Positions 60,720 through 64,000 of a stretch of 64,000 nucleotides of DNA are shown piece by piece. The number at the start of each line of letters is the position of its first letter. Positions within the stretch are counted from its first letter, which is position 1. The position numbers and the translations under genes were made by a program. Location: contig HG738139.1 of NCBI GenBank assembly GCA_000499405.2, positions 318,564 to 382,563 on the forward strand. The letters are read 5' to 3'. Source of the DNA: Onchocerca volvulus. Taxonomy: Eukaryota > Nematoda > Chromadorea > Rhabditida > Onchocercidae. The notes under the pieces are model-generated. The model was not told the origin of the DNA, ran no database searches, and saw only the letters and a list, made by a program, of their open reading frames with translations.

Positions 60720-63700
60720 TTAGCTAAATACAATTTTATAAAATTATTTCATAGATTTCGCATGGATTACTTATTCATTTACTTAAAATATAATAAAACA
60801 AATATCTAATGATAAAGGCTACAACATTCATAAAATAATATTTTAAAACTAATAGACAGCAATTCAAACAGTAATCCCACCTTTGTAATACATTTTTTTC
60901 TGTGTTATTAATAATAAAAATTCTTTATGAACCGTAATTTATGCTAATAGTACTTACAACTGCCATCCAAATCATATTTCAGGTTCGCTCACGACAATGA
61001 TACTTTCTAACTCGTCTTCAGACTCGTTCACGAGTCCGAACTCATGCTTCTCTAATTCTTCAGCTTCAGAATTGATGGTACTAACAGCCAAAGATTCATC
61101 ACAATTACAACATACTTTAGCACTAATGCCTCATTATGTGGTTTCAATGAAAACAATTTAAGTAATTTAGTAAAGTGAAAAGTAACTTTTTCCACTAAAA
61201 GTAAGCCTAAAAAGTTTGCTTGGAAATTCAGTACTGAAAATTTGCATACATTTTCAGGAAAAAATTTTTAGAAAACAAATAAGCGTTTGATTGAAATTGA
61301 TTCTAAAATCGATTTTTATTCACTCATTCATTAGCAAAATGTATTCCTCACATGAATGGATTATTTATTCAATTTCTTCGTTATTAATTGCTTTTTGTTT
61401 TCTCTTTTATCATCATCTAATTATTCACTTTTATTTTACTCATAAAAGTGCTGCCTCACTTCGTTTCTCTTTTAAACTTAACTTGAAATAGTTGCTGTGA
61501 AAAAATTGAATTCCCTCCTTACTTATCGAATTTTAAATATTTATGCATAATTTTACAACTTATTGCTGCTGTATTTATTACACAGCACTGATTACTAGTA
61601 ATTTCATTAATCAGTAATTGCAAATTAATTGTTCAAATAAGTGTATATAATGTTGTATTTATGTATGTAATTAATTGATGTATATGATTAATGTATTTAA
61701 CTTATTTGTAAATTCAGAATTAATTTCATAGTTTTTTCGAACTTTTTCTTTCCAAAAAAAGGAAAATTTGTATGGATGACATTTTATCTCAAATCTATCA
61801 CACCTCTATTGTTATTTGCATCCAATTCATGTCTTTTTTTCTAAAATTGCTGTGTTTTCATTGTTTAGTGATCATTTGAAAATTTGACAAAATAAATTTA
61901 TCCACTAAAATATCCAAATTAGTAAAAATTTTATAATAAACTGCCAACTTTGCAAAAAAAAACTTTTAAAATATCATATCTGAAAAATTGTCAAGTCTTT
62001 GAAAATTTGTTATATATCGTACAAAATCCAAATTCTCAAGAAAAAAAAGTTCATAACATATTATTTTTCTTTTATGATTCCTCTTTTAGACTTGATTACA
62101 ATATTGCATAGTAAAATAAATTAAAACTTTTTTTTTTTGCAACAAAATGATGACAATAAAATTATAAAAAATAATCGTACCTTTTCCTTTCACTCATTGC
62201 TAATACCTTTTCCTGTTTTCGATCAGCTTTAAATAAAATTTTAAATTCATTTCAGATAGTAATTAAGATTACTATTTTTTGATATTCTAACTGCTATTAT
62301 TGCTTTTGATGTTTTAATTCCCATTATTGCCAATTTTAAAGTAAGCTGCGGAACGAGAAGTATGTAAGATGAAAACAAGTTTTCAATCTGCGTAAAAAGA
62401 ATGGCTAAAGTAATATATGCCTTATAGTCGTTTGCTTCGAAAAATAAAAATTTCCAAATCTTAGATTTCGATTTCAATTTTTTTTTTTTGTCAGCCAATT
62501 AGTAATATTACTGAAAAATTAAAAACGTGGAAACTTGAGAGCAAAATTACTATTTAATATCCTAAAGATTGATATTTTGGATAATAGCAATCATCGAATT
62601 TTTTTTGCATACTTAAAAAATATTAATTATTCGGAAGAAGCTAATTCTAGCATTTATATTTTACCAAAATTGAAAAATTCACAATCGGTTAAAGATGAAA
62701 GGAAGTTTTACACGGATGTTCATAACATCCAAAAATGAAGTAAAAAGTAACTTCATTCAGTTCGAAAGCATGAAAACATCTTTAATGTTTATTAAATAAA
62801 CATTTAAAGATTTTCAAAGACGGAAAGAAATTTTTCGTTAAATAAATTGTGAAAATTCCCAAGTACTTCGAGATTCATTAGTTCATTATCGAAGAAAGGA
62901 AAAAAAAAGGTAATAAAAGCGCTAAATTTATTTACAATTGGAAATATCTGCAGCGATTTTGATTGATGAAAAACCATTTTATAAATGAAAATTTTTTCCC
63001 ATAAATCGTTAAAACATGGTAAATATGATTTATGAATTTTTTTCGAGAAATATGAAAAAATTTTTTTAAATCTTAAAATATGAATGCTTTAGATAAAAGC
63101 TTTTTTGATGAGAAATAGATTGAATGATAATAATATTAAGAATATCGCTATATGAAATAAATTCGAGGAAGCAAATAAATAAATGTAATAAGTAAAGTAA
63201 CGAAATGATAAAAAGTTAAAGCAAATACTGGCAGAAATTTCAAATAAAATTATGAAAAAGTAATACAAAGTTGAAACGAAAAATATTTTATTTTACAATG
63301 AATTTTAAGTAAACTTCTGAAAAGATGACAAAGAAAATACACACTGCAGCGAATTTCAAATCAAACTTCCAATTTTAGTTTTAAGTAGGGAAAAAAGCAA
63401 AAAAAGAAAAAAAAAAGGAAAAAATTCTATTATGTATGACAATTGCATGACATGACATTTTGTTAATGTCTACAGAAATATTTTTCTTCCTATGACACAA
63501 AAAAGAATAAGATTCCGAGATGACGCATATCAAATCGAATTCTTTTTCATTAATTAATTGATGAAAAAGAGTTTATATTGCATTATGTGGAAAATGTTGA
63601 AGGACACAAAAAAGTGAGAGCTTCCCATTAAATGGAAGAGCAAAAAGTTGAATCAAATATAAAAAAAAAAGATAGAAGGAAAAAAGCAAGTAAAAATTTG

Positions 63701-64000
63701 TTGGATAATTTTGATTTAAGATCAATTTTTGAATTTATAACAGGTTTGTTCCATCTTTTCAATTTCAGCCTTTCATTGCAAAAAGCAAGTTTTCAACTTA
63801 AACGCACTGTACTGCGTCTTGATGCAAAATTTAGAGAAAATTTGCAAGAAATTATTACGCAACTGCTATAGTTAATTCATATCTTAAATTTTTATCGTTA
63901 TAAAAAAATTTGATAATTTTAAAATTATTAAATTTCGCTTATTTTTAATGAAATGTAAATTGAATGAATTATCACTGATAAATGATGGAGATAAACTTTT
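60720..64000. other. Tyrosinase 3' region and intergenic DNA
   Basis: 60983-61161 is a possible alternative last tyrosinase exon. Beyond it the DNA is AT-rich with no supportable gene. A 79-codon Lys/Leu-rich frame at 63632-63871 has no acceptor upstream and no family resemblance that I recognise. Confidence 0.45.

Noticed and set aside
63632..63871. 79-codon Lys/Leu-rich frame near the window end
   Set aside because: Internal splice-like signals would give an intron under 40 bases, and no family is recognised.
1..64000. Wolbachia or other bacterial insert, CRISPR array
   Set aside because: No intronless bacterial-type gene, Shine-Dalgarno-led operon or regularly spaced repeat array was seen.

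Overview
The window is nuclear DNA of a nematode, most likely a clade III (filarial or spirurid) parasite. The DNA is very AT-rich, genes are split into many short exons with GT-AG introns, and most predicted starts lie just behind a pyrimidine-rich AG, as expected for spliced-leader trans-splicing. The gene set is also nematode-like: a CLP-1-type calpain with a Gly-rich N-terminus, a tyrosinase carrying two ShKT domains, TIL-type protease-inhibitor modules and a TWK-type K+ channel pore exon. The filarial placement is inference from base composition, intron length and gene style.

Layout. 178-5117 (+): DNA polymerase eta in 11 exons. 5956-6080 (-): an intron-containing tRNA-Leu(CAA). 6081-15243: a long gene-poor stretch with one orphan K2P pore exon (about 9863), an (ATT)n-like tract, palindromes and two clusters of transcription-factor-like motifs. 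15244-29183 (+): a CLP-1-type calpain. Its 6.4-kb intron holds a decayed Helitron helicase, a T/G-skewed block and a probable alternative first exon. 30482-32309 (+): mitochondrial inner membrane protease subunit 2, with a GC-AG intron. 34111-40845 (-): a TBK1/IKK-epsilon-like kinase with kinase domain, ubiquitin-like region and coiled-coil C-terminus. 40846-43978: intergenic, with nuclear-receptor-like half sites and a possible Helitron tail. 43979-46510 (+): a broken set of TIL modules. 47993-49389 (+): a FAM162/UPF0389 mitochondrial membrane protein. 49390-55757: a 6.4-kb stretch without a gene I can support. 55764-60719 (+): a secreted tyrosinase with two ShKT domains and alternative possible 3' ends. 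60720-64000: intergenic.

The genes do not form an obvious pathway. Two encode mitochondrial proteins (IMMP2L, FAM162-like), one acts in translesion DNA synthesis, one in signalling (kinase), one in calcium-dependent proteolysis, and one is secreted, probably for cuticle or eggshell chemistry. The most unusual structure is the calpain N-terminus. Its Gly-rich/glycine-zipper part is encoded by consecutive phase 1-1 exons, and a separate phase-compatible first exon sits behind a large, transposon-bearing intron.

Exon boundaries were derived by hand from reading frame, splice-site and phase continuity. They are consistent along each gene, but were not checked against transcripts or databases.
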